NCBI GenBank assembly: GCA_022747635.1
Contig: JAKTNV010000001.1
Coordinates: 38,992,072-39,056,071 of the forward strand
Length of the DNA: 64,000 bases
Source: Hetaerina americana
Lineage: Eukaryota; Arthropoda; Insecta; Odonata; Calopterygidae
Reading direction: 5' to 3'
In this document: piece by piece, positions 33,542 to 43,670 of the stretch
How the letters are laid out: every line of letters begins with the position of its first letter
Position numbering within the stretch: the first letter of the stretch is position 1
Position numbers and translations under genes: made by a program
Notes under the pieces: generated by a model
Told to the model about the DNA's origin: nothing
What the model saw: only the letters and a program-made list of their open reading frames with translations
The model's database searches: none

Positions 33542-34867
33542 CCTTGATCAAAAAGTTCCCGGAATAACCACCGTGTGGCGCTCCCATCGTTCCGATTTGA
33601 GTTCTGTTTTTTTTGTTAAATTGGTACATCTGTTGTTGATATTCCCTTTAAATCTTAGTGTCATAACTTGACATTTGCAAAAGTTACGTAGCCAAGAGTA
33701 CATCTATCTCTGTGTGTGTTGGCGATTTTTTACAATTTCAGAAATGGATTTAAATTTGCAACAACGAACTTGTATTAAATTTTGCGTAAAAAACGGATTT
33801 AGTGGCGCACGGACGTTGGAAATGTTGGAAAAGTGTTTCGGCAACGATTCTCTAAAAAAAACGGTCGTTTACCAGTGGCACGAGCGGTTCAGAAGTGGTC
33901 GTGAGTCAATCGAAGATGATGAACGCAGTGGCAGACCATCGACATCGAAAGTCGGTGAAAAAATTGATAAAGTAAAAGAAATGTTGGTCAATAACCGCAA
34001 ATTAACCATCAGAGAAATAGCGGAGGACTTGAACATTGCCTATGGATCCGCCCAAGACATTGTGGTTAATGATTTGGGTTTCCGTCGTGTAGCAGCAAAG
34101 TTGGTGCCAAAAGACCTCAATTTCATGCAAAAAAGAGACCGTGTTGACGTCGCAAAAGACATGATTTGCGAGGCTGAATCCGATCCCACATTCATCAAAA
34201 GGATCATTACTGGAGACGAGACGTGGGTTTATGAGTACGACACGCAATCCAGACATCAGGCAAGTGAATGGCGTTCACCAAATGAGCCGAGACCAAAAAA
34301 ACCACGTCGTTTTCAGTCAAAAAAGAAGGCAATGCTGACGGTTTTCATGGATTACAACGGTGTAGTGCATCATGAATTTTTGCCAGAAGGCCAGACAGTA
34401 AACAAAGAGTATTATTTGGGCGTTATGAGATGTTTGCGTGAAGCAATTCGCCGAAAGAGACCAGAAATGTGGGCAGAAAACTCGTGGATTTTGCACCATG
34501 ATAACGCACCGTCGCACAGTGCTATCATTATTCGTAATTTTTTGACGAAAAATGCAACAAATACCATCCAACAGCCACCGAATTCACCTGATTTGGCTCC
34601 CTGTGACTTCTTTCTGTTCAATCGAGTTAAAAAACCATTACGGGGAACGCGTTTTAGCAGCCGAGAGGAAGTAATGGAAAAATCGCAGGAAGCACTGATG
34701 GACATACCGAAAACCGAATATAAAAAATGTTTCGAGGATTGGATCAAGCGCTGGCATAAGTGTGTTGCAGTCGATGGGGATTACTTTGAAGGGGACAATA
34801 TAGATTTAGATGAATAAACTTGTATTTTTAATTTTCTGAATAAATTCCGGGAAATTTTTGATCAAGG
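33542..34867 (+). mobile_element. Intact mariner element
   Basis: 1,326 bp with 24-bp terminal inverted repeats (ccttgatcaaaaagttcccg...) differing at one position. TA duplications lie at 33540-33541 and 34868-34869. It contains one uninterrupted transposase gene. This is the only autonomous-looking DNA transposon in the window. Confidence 0.97.
33744..34817 (+). CDS. mariner transposase, full length, catalytic residues intact
   Basis: This cuts and pastes the element by its DDE/D chemistry at TA sites. From ATG 33744 ([19 protein letters not shown]) it is 357 residues, close to the usual 345-360. The open frame continues upstream to 33675, but the family's N-terminus begins at this ATG. It has an N-terminal paired helix-turn-helix half (through [10 protein letters not shown] and RKLTIREIAEDL) and a linker. 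The catalytic core has aspartates in TGDETWVYEYD (34215-34217), HHDNAPSHS (34500-34502) and SPDLAPCDFF (34605-34607). The last two are separated by 34 residues, the DD34D hallmark. The C-terminus is CFEDWIKRWHKC followed by GDYFEGDN. No stop or frameshift is visible. Confidence 0.95.
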   Translation: MDLNLQQRTCIKFCVKNGFSGARTLEMLEKCFGNDSLKKTVVYQWHERFRSGRESIEDDERSGRPSTSKVGEKIDKVKEMLVNNRKLTIREIAEDLNIAYGSAQDIVVNDLGFRRVAAKLVPKDLNFMQKRDRVDVAKDMICEAESDPTFIKRIITGDETWVYEYDTQSRHQASEWRSPNEPRPKKPRRFQSKKKAMLTVFMDYNGVVHHEFLPEGQTVNKEYYLGVMRCLREAIRRKRPEMWAENSWILHHDNAPSHSAIIIRNFLTKNATNTIQQPPNSPDLAPCDFFLFNRVKKPLRGTRFSSREEVMEKSQEALMDIPKTEYKKCFEDWIKRWHKCVAVDGDYFEGDNIDLDE

Positions 34868-34869
34868 TA

Positions 34870-35129
34870 GTATGGCACATGAATAATACGTATTTCATTA
34901 TATTTTCATACAAACCATACAATGAGACAAAGGATTTTTAAGACTGACCCGTATATTTTTCTCATGTATGCACCCCGTGGAAGATTTTATACAAGTGTTT
35001 GATGTCTTCTGCGTTATTGACTAATTTGTTCACCTTAATTCTGCACTTTGTCTTGTTCCTCCTTTCTTTTATTCCTAAATTTCAACATTGCACAATTTCT
35101 TACGTTTATTTCCAACCCTTGTTATTGCT
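34870..35129. other. Intergenic, no feature seen
   Basis: Short spacer between the intact mariner and a LINE scrap. Confidence 0.5.
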
Positions 35130-35290
35130 CCTTGGGGAATAGAAAAGGCATTAAAGGAATTTAAATCAAATAAGGCAATTGAAATATATAGCGTCCCAGT
35201 GGAACTAATGAAGGATTGAAGAAAATGTGGAAGGAATAGTTGTGTAGGCTAATTATTATCATTAATGAGGGATGAATTTTGCTGGAATAT
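35130..35290 (+). mobile_element. Short LINE scrap
   Basis: KALKEFKSNKAIEIYSVPVE, then LMKD and RKCGRN, equals the segment ALREMKLNKAVGVDNIPVEL of the LINE at 46424-49085. An isolated piece of about 150 bp. Confidence 0.7.
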
Positions 35291-35871
35291 TTCGTTAGAT
35301 ATCTTTTTCAAATTTGTCTGTGAATTATTGTATCGTCTGAAAATAATATAAGATTGCTGTTAACATAAGTCCCTAATACAGTTAGTCAATTTCTCATTAA
35401 CCTCTCTCATTCCCCATGCATGTATATCTTAGTTTCTGTATCGCTCGTGAGGAACCTTGTCGAAACTCATGAAATTTTAAAATTCAGAATCCATTCATAT
35501 ACTCCCTTATCCCATTTTCCGAATATTATGAATAAAAATATCCGCTCATAGTCATGTCATTAATCATCCTCCTTTATTTATTGTATTGATCCTGAATTGC
35601 ACTTAACAATGAATTAATAATGTCTTTTCCTTCTGGCTTACCAATGCTTGATATCAAACTCTAGGTATCACACTCGTGTATCTCTTCATTCCCTACTGAG
35701 ATCCTCCCTTGGCACTCAAATATTTCCTCAATGCTAAGGCTCAAAGGCTAAGAGGCACTGGCGCACTAGGCATACAGTAGCAGAAAACTCAAACTTATTC
35801 ACCGACCTATCACTGACGATCTCGACTATACATGTTACTCCTGCTGTTATCTAACTATGCAGGTTTCAAAT
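35291..35871. other. Intergenic, no feature seen
   Basis: Left flank of the PLE. Nothing recognised. Confidence 0.5.
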
Positions 35872-35914
35872 AAGTCTCCTATTCGTTCGCAGGTTTCCGC
35901 GGCGATGAGTAGGT

Positions 35915-36497
35915 GATTTCCACATTTTTCGGGCTGCGTCCGCGTATGTCGTTTAAATGTACAACAGTTTCGCCAGCTATCCTGCTGGCGTCCTCAGGTC
36001 AAGGATGAAAAGAAGCTTGTTGTCCCGTCTTATATAGGAAAAATCCGGCGCCAATACCGGGAAATTTCTTGGCCAATCAGGGAACGTCCTCATATTTGCG
36101 CGGAATAATTCTTTTCCACGCACTGTGGAGTGGATATCCATCCTCTCTGTTAAAATTTTCTGGCCTTTTAACGATTTCAATGGCCTCTCTGATTATTCTC
36201 TGGAAGTATTTTCCTTCTTTCGCTATTATTTTAGCGTCGTCGAACAGAATAGAGTGTCCAGGTTCACTCCAGGCGTGCTCAGCGATGGCCGATGCTCTAA
36301 ACTGTTTGGCCTTGGTTGCCCTCTGGTGTTCGCTCATGCGTGTTTTCAGCGCTCTGCATGTTTCACCGATGTACCATTTGCCACAGGAGCATGGCACTTT
36401 GTATACGCCTTCTGATATTTACGGTGAAATTTCATCCTTGGGTCCGGGTAGGGTGTCAGCTATCTTGGTGACGCAGTTGAATCTGGTCACCACATCA
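35915..36497 (-). repeat. Left inverted copy of the PLE 3' end
   Basis: Antisense copy of 37604-38186, including most of the GIY-YIG domain (CSCGKWYIGETCRALKTRMS on the minus strand, 36397-36077). It differs at a few sites (for example N for K in TRFNCVTK). Open reading on both strands here is a result of this duplication. Confidence 0.93.
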
Positions 36498-38024
36498 ACA
36501 TCACAGGGAAGCACAAGGGCTATCATTAAACGATCGCTTATTCCAAAAGAAGAGCAACGACGCCTGCTTCCGACTGCACCGAAACCACCGAGACTGTACG
36601 GCCTGCCCAAAATTCACAAGAAGGATGTACCTCTGCGACCGATTGTGAGCCAGATTGACGCTCCGACTTACCAACTCGCCAAGTACTTGGCGCGGTCTCT
36701 GCAGGACCACGTCGGACAGACACCCAGCTTCGTAAAAAACTCGACGCATTTCATTGACGTAATAAGAAACATCACCATCCACGACAACGATCTCATGGTC
36801 AGCTTCGACGTTGAATCGCTTTTCACCAGCGTCCCTATTGAGGAATCGCTGAATATCATCAAGGAACTCACCTCCCGCGGAATCCCTAAGGACTTTCCAG
36901 GATTGGTGGAGCATTGCCTCCGCAATTCCTTCTTCCTATGGAATGGTGACCATTACGAGCAGACGGAAGGAGCTGCGATGGGCTCACCCCTCTCCCCGGT
37001 TGTGGCCAACCTCTACATGGAGAGCTTCGAAAAGAAAGCACTGGAATCCTGCGATAAGCGGCCCTCACTGTGGCTAAGATATGTCGACGACACTTTTGTC
37101 ATTTGGTCACACGGAGAGGGAGAATTAAAAAAGTCCCTGAATCATCTGAACTCACAGCATCAAGCCATCCACTTCACTATGGAGGTGGAAAAGGATCATC
37201 AACTGCCCTTCTTGGACGTCATGGTGAAGAGAAATAAAGGGAATGGGAGGCTTGGACACAGAGTATACAGGAAGCCTACTCACACCGACCGCTACCTTAA
37301 TGCTGCATCGCACCACCATCCCAGTCAGAAGACCTCACCGATAGACACACTTGTCAACCGAGCATATAAAATATGTGACTCCGATTCTATTGCCAACGAG
37401 AAGAAACACTTGACAAATGCCCTGCAAAGGAATGGATACAGCGCTCATATGATCAAAAAAAGGGCCGAGAAGGAAGAAAAGAAGAGACAAACCACCGCTG
37501 TTCCTGACAGGGAGGAAGACTCCAGACCACGACCGAAGGCTTACGTCACCATCCCCTTCATCGCAGGGACTTCGGAAAGAATCGCGAGGGCTTTAAGGAA
37601 GCATGATGTGGTGACCAGATTCAAATGCGTCACCAAGATAGCTGACCCCCTACCCGGACCCAAGGATGAAATTTCACCGTTAATATCAGAAGGCGTATAC
37701 AAAGTGCCATGCTCCTGTGGCAAATGGTACATCGGTGAAACATGCAGAGCGCTGAAAACACGCATGAGTGAACACCAGAGGGCAACCAAGGCCAAACAGT
37801 TTAGAGCATCGGCCATCGCTGAGCACGCCTGGAGTGAACCTGGACACTCTATTCTGTTCGACGACGCTAAAATAATAGCGAAAGAAGGAAAATACTTCCA
37901 GAGAATAATCAGAGAGGCCATTGAAATCGTTAAAAGGCCAGAAAATTTTAACAGAGAGGATGGATATCCACTCCACAGTGCGTGGAAAAGAATTATTCCG
38001 CGCAAATATGAGGACGTTCCCTGA
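36498..38024 (+). CDS. PLE reverse transcriptase with GIY-YIG endonuclease (5'-truncated)
   Basis: PLE polyproteins reverse-transcribe element RNA at a nick, made by the GIY-YIG nuclease. The open frame runs from 36069 to 38024, but its first 143 codons are the antisense of the inverted copy; genuine coding starts at about 36498. Visible motifs: PRLYGLPKIHK, RPIVSQIDAPTYQLAKYL, motif A FDVESLFTSVP (36804), motif B GAAMGSPLSPVVANLY, motif C YVDD (37080-37091), FLDVMVKRN and YRKPTHTDRYLN. A linker follows, then GIY-YIG: GVYKVPCSCGKWYIGE from 37692, the arginine-containing LKTRMSEHQ, and ENFNREDGYP. No stop lies in the sense part. The missing N-terminus makes it non-autonomous. Confidence 0.92.
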   Translation, partial: TSQGSTRAIIKRSLIPKEEQRRLLPTAPKPPRLYGLPKIHKKDVPLRPIVSQIDAPTYQLAKYLARSLQDHVGQTPSFVKNSTHFIDVIRNITIHDNDLMVSFDVESLFTSVPIEESLNIIKELTSRGIPKDFPGLVEHCLRNSFFLWNGDHYEQTEGAAMGSPLSPVVANLYMESFEKKALESCDKRPSLWLRYVDDTFVIWSHGEGELKKSLNHLNSQHQAIHFTMEVEKDHQLPFLDVMVKRNKGNGRLGHRVYRKPTHTDRYLNAASHHHPSQKTSPIDTLVNRAYKICDSDSIANEKKHLTNALQRNGYSAHMIKKRAEKEEKKRQTTAVPDREEDSRPRPKAYVTIPFIAGTSERIARALRKHDVVTRFKCVTKIADPLPGPKDEISPLISEGVYKVPCSCGKWYIGETCRALKTRMSEHQRATKAKQFRASAIAEHAWSEPGHSILFDDAKIIAKEGKYFQRIIREAIEIVKRPENFNREDGYPLHSAWKRIIPRKYEDVP

Positions 38025-38103
38025 TTGGCCAAGAAATTTCCCGGTATTGGCGCCGGATTTTTCCTATATAAGACGGGACAACAAGCTTCTTTTCATCCTT
38101 GAC

Positions 38104-38134
38104 CTGAGGACGCCAGCAGGATAGCTGGCGAAAC
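38104..38134 (+). ncRNA. Hammerhead-like ribozyme core at PLE 3' end
   Basis: CTGAGGA (38104-38110), one extra C, stem GCCAGC/GCTGGC (38112-38117 with 38124-38129), then GAAAC (38130-38134). PLEs are known to carry hammerhead motifs in their terminal repeats. The inverted copy has the same motif at 35967-35997 on the minus strand. I did not verify a complete fold or cleavage site. Confidence 0.55.
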
Positions 38135-38199
38135 TGTTGTACATTTAAACGACACACGCGGACGCAGCCCGAAAAATGTGGAAATCAAGTCTCCTATTC

Positions 38200-40129
38200 C
38201 ACCAAAATTGTACCCCTAATTTTGCCGAGCTGTCATTAGCTTTTGTCCTATGCGCTCTATCCAACTTATTCTCTCGAATTTTTGAATACCTATTAAGTTC
38301 GTGGATTTTGAGATGGCATTGCATGAATTAATATATGCCCCTGAATTTTTTTATAATTCATTATTTAAGATAATGAAGTATAATTTGACTTGTAATTTTT
38401 TCATCGTGCGATAGTTGATTGCAGTTATTTTTTCTCAATATTTAGTCAATTGATAACTCTTGTATGGTTCCGTTTGTATCCCTACTCGTATTAGTTATCA
38501 TTGCGATCGTTAGCTGACGCCACTTGGTCGAATGTATTGGCGACCTTGTGGCAAAAAGGTGAAGCTCTTTTGGTATGGAATTCTCTCGTCTGGCGGACAC
38601 ATTAAATGTAAAAAATGATAAACGGTTTTACTTAATGCTCTTTACCAATATTTTCTGTTGATGTACATAATGATTGATTGGTAGAATATTTATTAATATA
38701 TCATTGCTTCAATAACGATTGCATTTTAATAACAAATGAGAAATGGGTAAATGGTTGTTTATATGTATTGTATGGCGAATAATTCGATCAATAGCGACAA
38801 TGCTAATTCAATTTCAATAATCCCACTGAATTAAAAAGAAAAATTAGTAATTAAGGGCTTGAAGTTTTTTTTGCATGTAAACAGTACTCTTGATATACGT
38901 TTTAACGACCGCGAGTTATCGTTCAGTCAAATCTAATTTCGACCAATTATTTGATATTTTAAGGGAGCATACGAAAAATATCGTAATTTCATAAATAAAT
39001 TAATATTTTTCCGTTTCACATTAACATTGAGGAGTGGAAAGGATAGCGGATTTGATGGGAAAACGGTGGTTGTTAAGGGGGAAGAGGGCAATTGCCCATT
39101 TTCTAAGAGGGAAGGAGGAATAGTGGTTACAGAGGATTTTAGATGACATTTCTGGAAAGGCATTTGAGTGTGACCTCGGAGTAGAAAGTGACACGAGAGT
39201 GCGAGTGATCTGAGAAAGGTGTAGCGGGACGGATGAGGGAGAATGCTTTTCAGCGGGGTGGTTGCGCGTTACTGGAAGATGCAGGGGGTATCAAGAGTGC
39301 GTGTCAAATGGTTGGAGGATTTAAATACGTTCAAAAGTTGGCGAGGCGTTGGAAGAACACTGAGGGGCACTGGAGGAAGAAGGTGATTGCACAGTTTAAG
39401 AAGATTCGGATCAAGTTCGTTTAGCATAGATTTCAAATAGTGTGTTCCCGGAAAGCGTGTGATGCTTAGGTTGAATTTGTTGGGTGCAGACATTTTGGGA
39501 CGTGGAGTGCAACTGGCGGAAGGAGAGAGAATTTTATTTTTAGCAAGCGTCTGGTTTGTCCACTTTAGTGAAGCCAAGGTGAGTATTCATAGCAAGGTGC
39601 ATATTTTGCGCTAACTGAGGTATATTTAAGGAGTGAGCATCTGATGTAATGAAATGCGGGCCATTTTAACATAAGATCAGGTGGTGGTTTGTTGAATAAT
39701 AATCTACACATAATGGAGTATCTGCAGGCATTGTGCACCTTATGTTGAAGAAAAATAGGAAATGTAGAAATTCAAAGAAGTAATCCTAAGAAGTGTTCAA
39801 GTATGAAAGAAGACTATAACTTGCGAAGTTACACCGACGGTTCAGAACCGTATCTATTAGCAGTCTTCAACTGCTTGGATTAGTTCCTTAATGGACTTTG
39901 GCGCTACACACTACTATAAGCTCAAGCTCTAACTAGCATGACGCATAATATCCTTAAACTTCTTATAGCATATAGTATCTCAATCTTTAGCTGTGCATAC
40001 GTTCTGCCTACCTTAATCCTAATGCCTGCCATCCAAAATGCATATTATGTTTCTCTCTCTATCTTACTTTCTCAGCATTGTCCCTTCTATTACCGTTTTT
40101 ATAGCTCCCCATTGCCTATCAGTATCTCC
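38200..40129. other. Intergenic, possible old repeat
   Basis: 38200-38925 shows nothing. 38930-39580 is purine-rich on the + strand with short frames on both strands (39233-39424 +, 39577-39269 -) that look like a decayed retroelement, but I cannot assign it. Confidence 0.35.
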
Positions 40130-40265
40130 TGCATCCCTTTTTTCTGCTTTCTTCGAATTTATCCCTTACCCTAGTATGCCTTGAACTTCATCGATGGTTT
40201 TGCTTTCTTTCCATTTTATTTTCCACATCCTTATCCAAACACTGCCACATCTCACAAGCATCCAA
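40130..40265 (-). mobile_element. LINE scrap
   Basis: The minus strand reads KLDACEMWQCLDKDVENKME, which parallels the [18 protein letters not shown] segment of the LINE ORF. Very decayed. Confidence 0.45.
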
Positions 40266-40299
40266 CTTATGTATAACTAATCATAGCACTTTTCCACTC

Positions 40300-40375
40300 G
40301 AAAAGTCATTCATTATGTTCTATTTCCACCTCATTACGCCTGAAGCTACTCAATTTGTTCATCCAACTTATGTTT
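40300..40375. repeat. Dispersed repeat pair member
   Basis: cattatgttctatttccacc, then acgcctgaagctactcaatt, recurs with few changes at 53515-53580. Family unknown. Confidence 0.65.
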
Positions 40376-41632
40376 TAAATATTATTTCATCACATTTTTA
40401 CCTAAGAAGCCAGGCATCAACTCACAGCTCCTTGCAACGATTCTTCATCTAACTAATACCTCTTTTCATGTCTTTACTTCTCTGCCATTTTCGGACATAA
40501 TTGCGTACCATAATAGCCGAAATGTTCTAGTTTATGTCCTCCAACTTTAGTCTTTATTGAAGCCTACAATTTCTTGATAATCTCATTACATTCATTATCT
40601 CATGATTAATTTTGATCACATACCATCGCATTAATTATTTAATACAAAATCTTAGTTGTAAATAGATTGTATTATTTTGAGATGAGTCTGGCTAGGATAC
40701 AAAGGGAAAGAGAAGGATACAAAATGTCTGCGTAGATAAAAACGAGTGGAAGCAGGGGTGGGGAAGGAACTGTTTGGGGAAATTTGAAGAAGGCATAAAA
40801 TTGGATGGAATAGAAATTGAAAGAGAGCGGGCTGTTAAATGCTATTATAAAAGGGAGAATGTCCGTTAAACGGGGAAGAGGCTATTTTCACGCCATTAAG
40901 GGTGCCGAAATTATGAGGAAATTAGCAGGTGAAGGTAATAAATTAGAGGAAATGTTATTTATTTAGAATCAGGATTGAAGTAGCTCAATTAGCTTTGTTA
41001 ATTGCCTTTCGGAGAGCGTCCATAACCTACCTCTACATGTCAGATAACCCATAATAACTTGATAGCCAAAAGATAATCCAGGCAGAAATAGAATTGGCTG
41101 CGTGGTAATAAATTGAAAAAGATATCTTTTTACCACCCTAGTGTATTACGGCAGTATATCTAGTTTCAAAGAAAGAGTGCTTTATCCATGATAAACAGTA
41201 AAATTATTTAATATCCATACCGATTTTTTGCACCGACCTATGAACATCAATTATGGTAGAATCATAATTATTGGCCATCTTACTATAATAACGCCAAGGG
41301 GCAATGGTCGGAGACATATGATTGGCTATGGTTTCAACACAAGTTACCATTGTCAAGGATAATGGAAACTTGTGTATTCTGTTGCAACAATGATCTATAT
41401 GTTATAAATGTGTTAGAAGTTAAACTGAGGCTTTCACATTATCATCTTCCACTAAAAGAAACAAAAAATTACAGAAAATGGGAATTTTTGGCTCGATAGG
41501 CTATGTATTTGAAATGCTTTGATGACGTTTCAATTAGTTGATTTCTGCATGAATTTATATTTACATATATTTAAGTGACAAATATTTACTGGTAACTGGT
41601 TATTTTTAAGTGGTTGCTAGGATTGTTAAAAC
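40376..41632. other. Intergenic, no feature seen
   Basis: A+T-rich. Around 40690-40960 the + strand is purine-rich and could be old retroelement sequence, but no motif is certain. Confidence 0.4.
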
Positions 41633-41824
41633 ATGATTTAAGTAATATATTCTATTGTTTCAGGCTTCACTTCGTGGAAGTAATTGATATCCATTATTGA
41701 AATAGAAAGAAAGACTCGTACTTTTCCACAGATTTTATTATACGGTACAACGCGTTTCACCGTATAATAAAATCTGTGGAAAAGTACGAGTCTTTCTTTC
41801 TATTTCAATAATGATTTAAGTAAT
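41633..41824. mobile_element. Foldback insertion with 14-bp target duplication
   Basis: The insert 41647-41810 is flanked by atgatttaagtaat at 41633-41646 and 41811-41824. Perfect arms of 52 nt (41695-41746 and 41759-41810) surround a 12-nt loop, acaacgcgtttc. A 48-nt one-sided tail (41647-41694) precedes them. The arm next to the loop, read antisense as gaaacgcgttgtacc, resembles the sequence after the hammerhead-like core of the PLE (gaaactgttgtac). I infer a minimal PLE insertion. Confidence 0.8.
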
Positions 41825-43153
41825 TTATCCAAATATATGATTAATAATGGTAATTTTCTCGTATTAATTTCAGAGGCTTGGGAATACATAGAGCACGAGC
41901 CTGATATGGTTGAAATATTTATTCTTTTAAATGTTTAAAAAATGGAGAAAAATCTATTTACATGCTCTCAGAGAGTTCTTGAATTAAGCCAAAACCGCCT
42001 TATGTTCCCATTCCTAGTAAAGTTCTCATTTTACATTGCGAATTGTTGAACTACATTACCTTTGGTTTTCAGTTGAGATATTGATGTTTGTTGATATAAA
42101 CATCGGGGTCCCTTGGTAAAAGATAGATCGTGAAAGTCCGAAATATCGTTTAGGTGATGGGACTATCGAAAGGCGTAAGAGTTAGTTCGAGCACCTTAAC
42201 TAACCGGGGAATGAAGTAGTAAAGTTACCCGTCCCCTACTTTAAATTGGGTACATATGATTTGCCCTCTAACTCTCCAATATAAGTACATGCAACATTTA
42301 TCAAAGACGATTTCAAATGCTGATCCATTTACAACATCCATTACTATGATATCCTGTTGCCATAAAGCTATGATGAAATTTGTAAAAAGGGAAACAGCGA
42401 TAGAAAATACTAACAATCAGCAGTGGAAAATCCGTGAAATTATTTATAATGCGTGATTTAAATTACACAGCAGTGTATTTCAATAAAATTCACATGTGAT
42501 TTAACCACTTTACACCAAGAAATATACCCTCTATCTCTTTTATTCTCTTTTTTTCCTTTTTCCCTTCTTTCTGCTTTTGAAGAATATACACTGGTGACTT
42601 ATGAAAGTAACGTTATACACTCTTTGCCGCTTACAATGCTAAGTGATTGATGACAATTATGTAACATTTACCCTAATGCTGGTAAGAAAATCATACTGCG
42701 TCTTTCTCGTGGTGGATTCCTAAGCCCTGGATATTATTTTGTTTTGATGACGACATTTCAAACTAAATAGCGGGCTTTTATTGGAATCCTTTTTATCCCC
42801 TGTACTTCGACTTCAACCATACTCAGAATATGTAAAGTATAAGCATATTTTGTCATCAAGTTAACATAAACCATAGTGTTATGATATAGTTACGGTTACG
42901 GAGGCATAGTTTATTATAAAATGAAACCTGATAGGGTAGAAAATTTTTCTTTAGCAAACACACACAAACCCTATAGTAAATATACGAGATCGAATGACAT
43001 CAATGATCGTAATGGTATTATTTCAAACGGTCGAAGCCAGGGCATTACTACGGTATAGCGAGAATTATATTAATATTACTTTTGGTTTATCTACCGAATG
43101 ACTTTCAGCGAATTTGCCCTACCTTCAGTATATGTCATGTCCGCGCTTTAATA
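41825..43153. other. Intergenic, no feature seen
   Basis: A+T-rich. The frames at 42225-42456 on both strands are not recognisable. Confidence 0.5.
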
Positions 43154-43640
43154 TTATTTTCTAACGGTTAATGGAGAAGGTGACCGAATGCCGGAGGCTG
43201 CAATAAATGAGGAATTAGTGCATGTTAAAAGTTTGCTAATTGATGGTTTGGGAGGCGCGCACGTGTATTGCTCAATCCAATTACCTTCCAGGGGTTCGGG
43301 AGAAAAAGCGAGGGTGCGTCCCTCTGGTCGGCCTATTCTGCGGGAGGAGCAGCTTCTTTTATCGGGCGTGAATTTGGACATAGGAGAGGGGAAGAGAGTA
43401 GGTGTTAACGAGACAACCCCCCACAAGCTTCCGTCCGGATACCACGGCGCCATTTCAGCGGCACCCGCCGAGCCGCGACCGTACATCAAACCTCGCACCA
43501 CGCATCCCCTTAAACCCAACTACGTCCGCACGCTGGCGCACATACACACACTCACACCACCTCGCCGCATTTCCTCCTTCGCTACCCGACCGCCCTGCAG
43601 TCTTACTTACGTAAACGGTCGTAAATTACAAACTAAGAAG
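43154..43640. promoter_or_regulatory. CpG-containing G+C-rich island 1
   Basis: A sharp rise in G+C and CpG over an A+T-rich background, with a CACACACTCACACC stretch. Open frames on both strands (43188-43670 +, 43519-43154 -) are what high G+C produces. No protein family is visible. It could be a promoter or first exon, or old repeat sequence. Confidence 0.35.
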
Positions 43641-43670
43641 TGTTTTAAATGGGCTCCTGTGGTAAATTAA

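Larger units (their letters stand above)
35872..38199 (+). mobile_element. Penelope-like element with 583-bp inverted 3' copies and 13-bp target duplication
   Basis: The element (35885-38186) is flanked by aagtctcctattc at 35872-35884 and 38187-38199. Its first part, 35915-36497, is an inverted copy of its last 583 bp, 37604-38186, with few differences. A 30-bp tail (35885-35914) precedes it. This partial inverted arrangement and the variable short target duplication are known PLE hallmarks. The sense part is 5'-truncated at about 36498, inside the ORF. Both ends carry the hammerhead-like motif. Confidence 0.95.

Noticed and set aside
37541..38032. Minus-strand 163-codon frame
   Set aside because: Antisense of the sense GIY-YIG region of the PLE; open only because of the inverted copy.
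43188..43670. 160-codon + frame in a G+C-rich patch
   Set aside because: The opposite strand is also open, and no domain, splice or promoter signal supports it.
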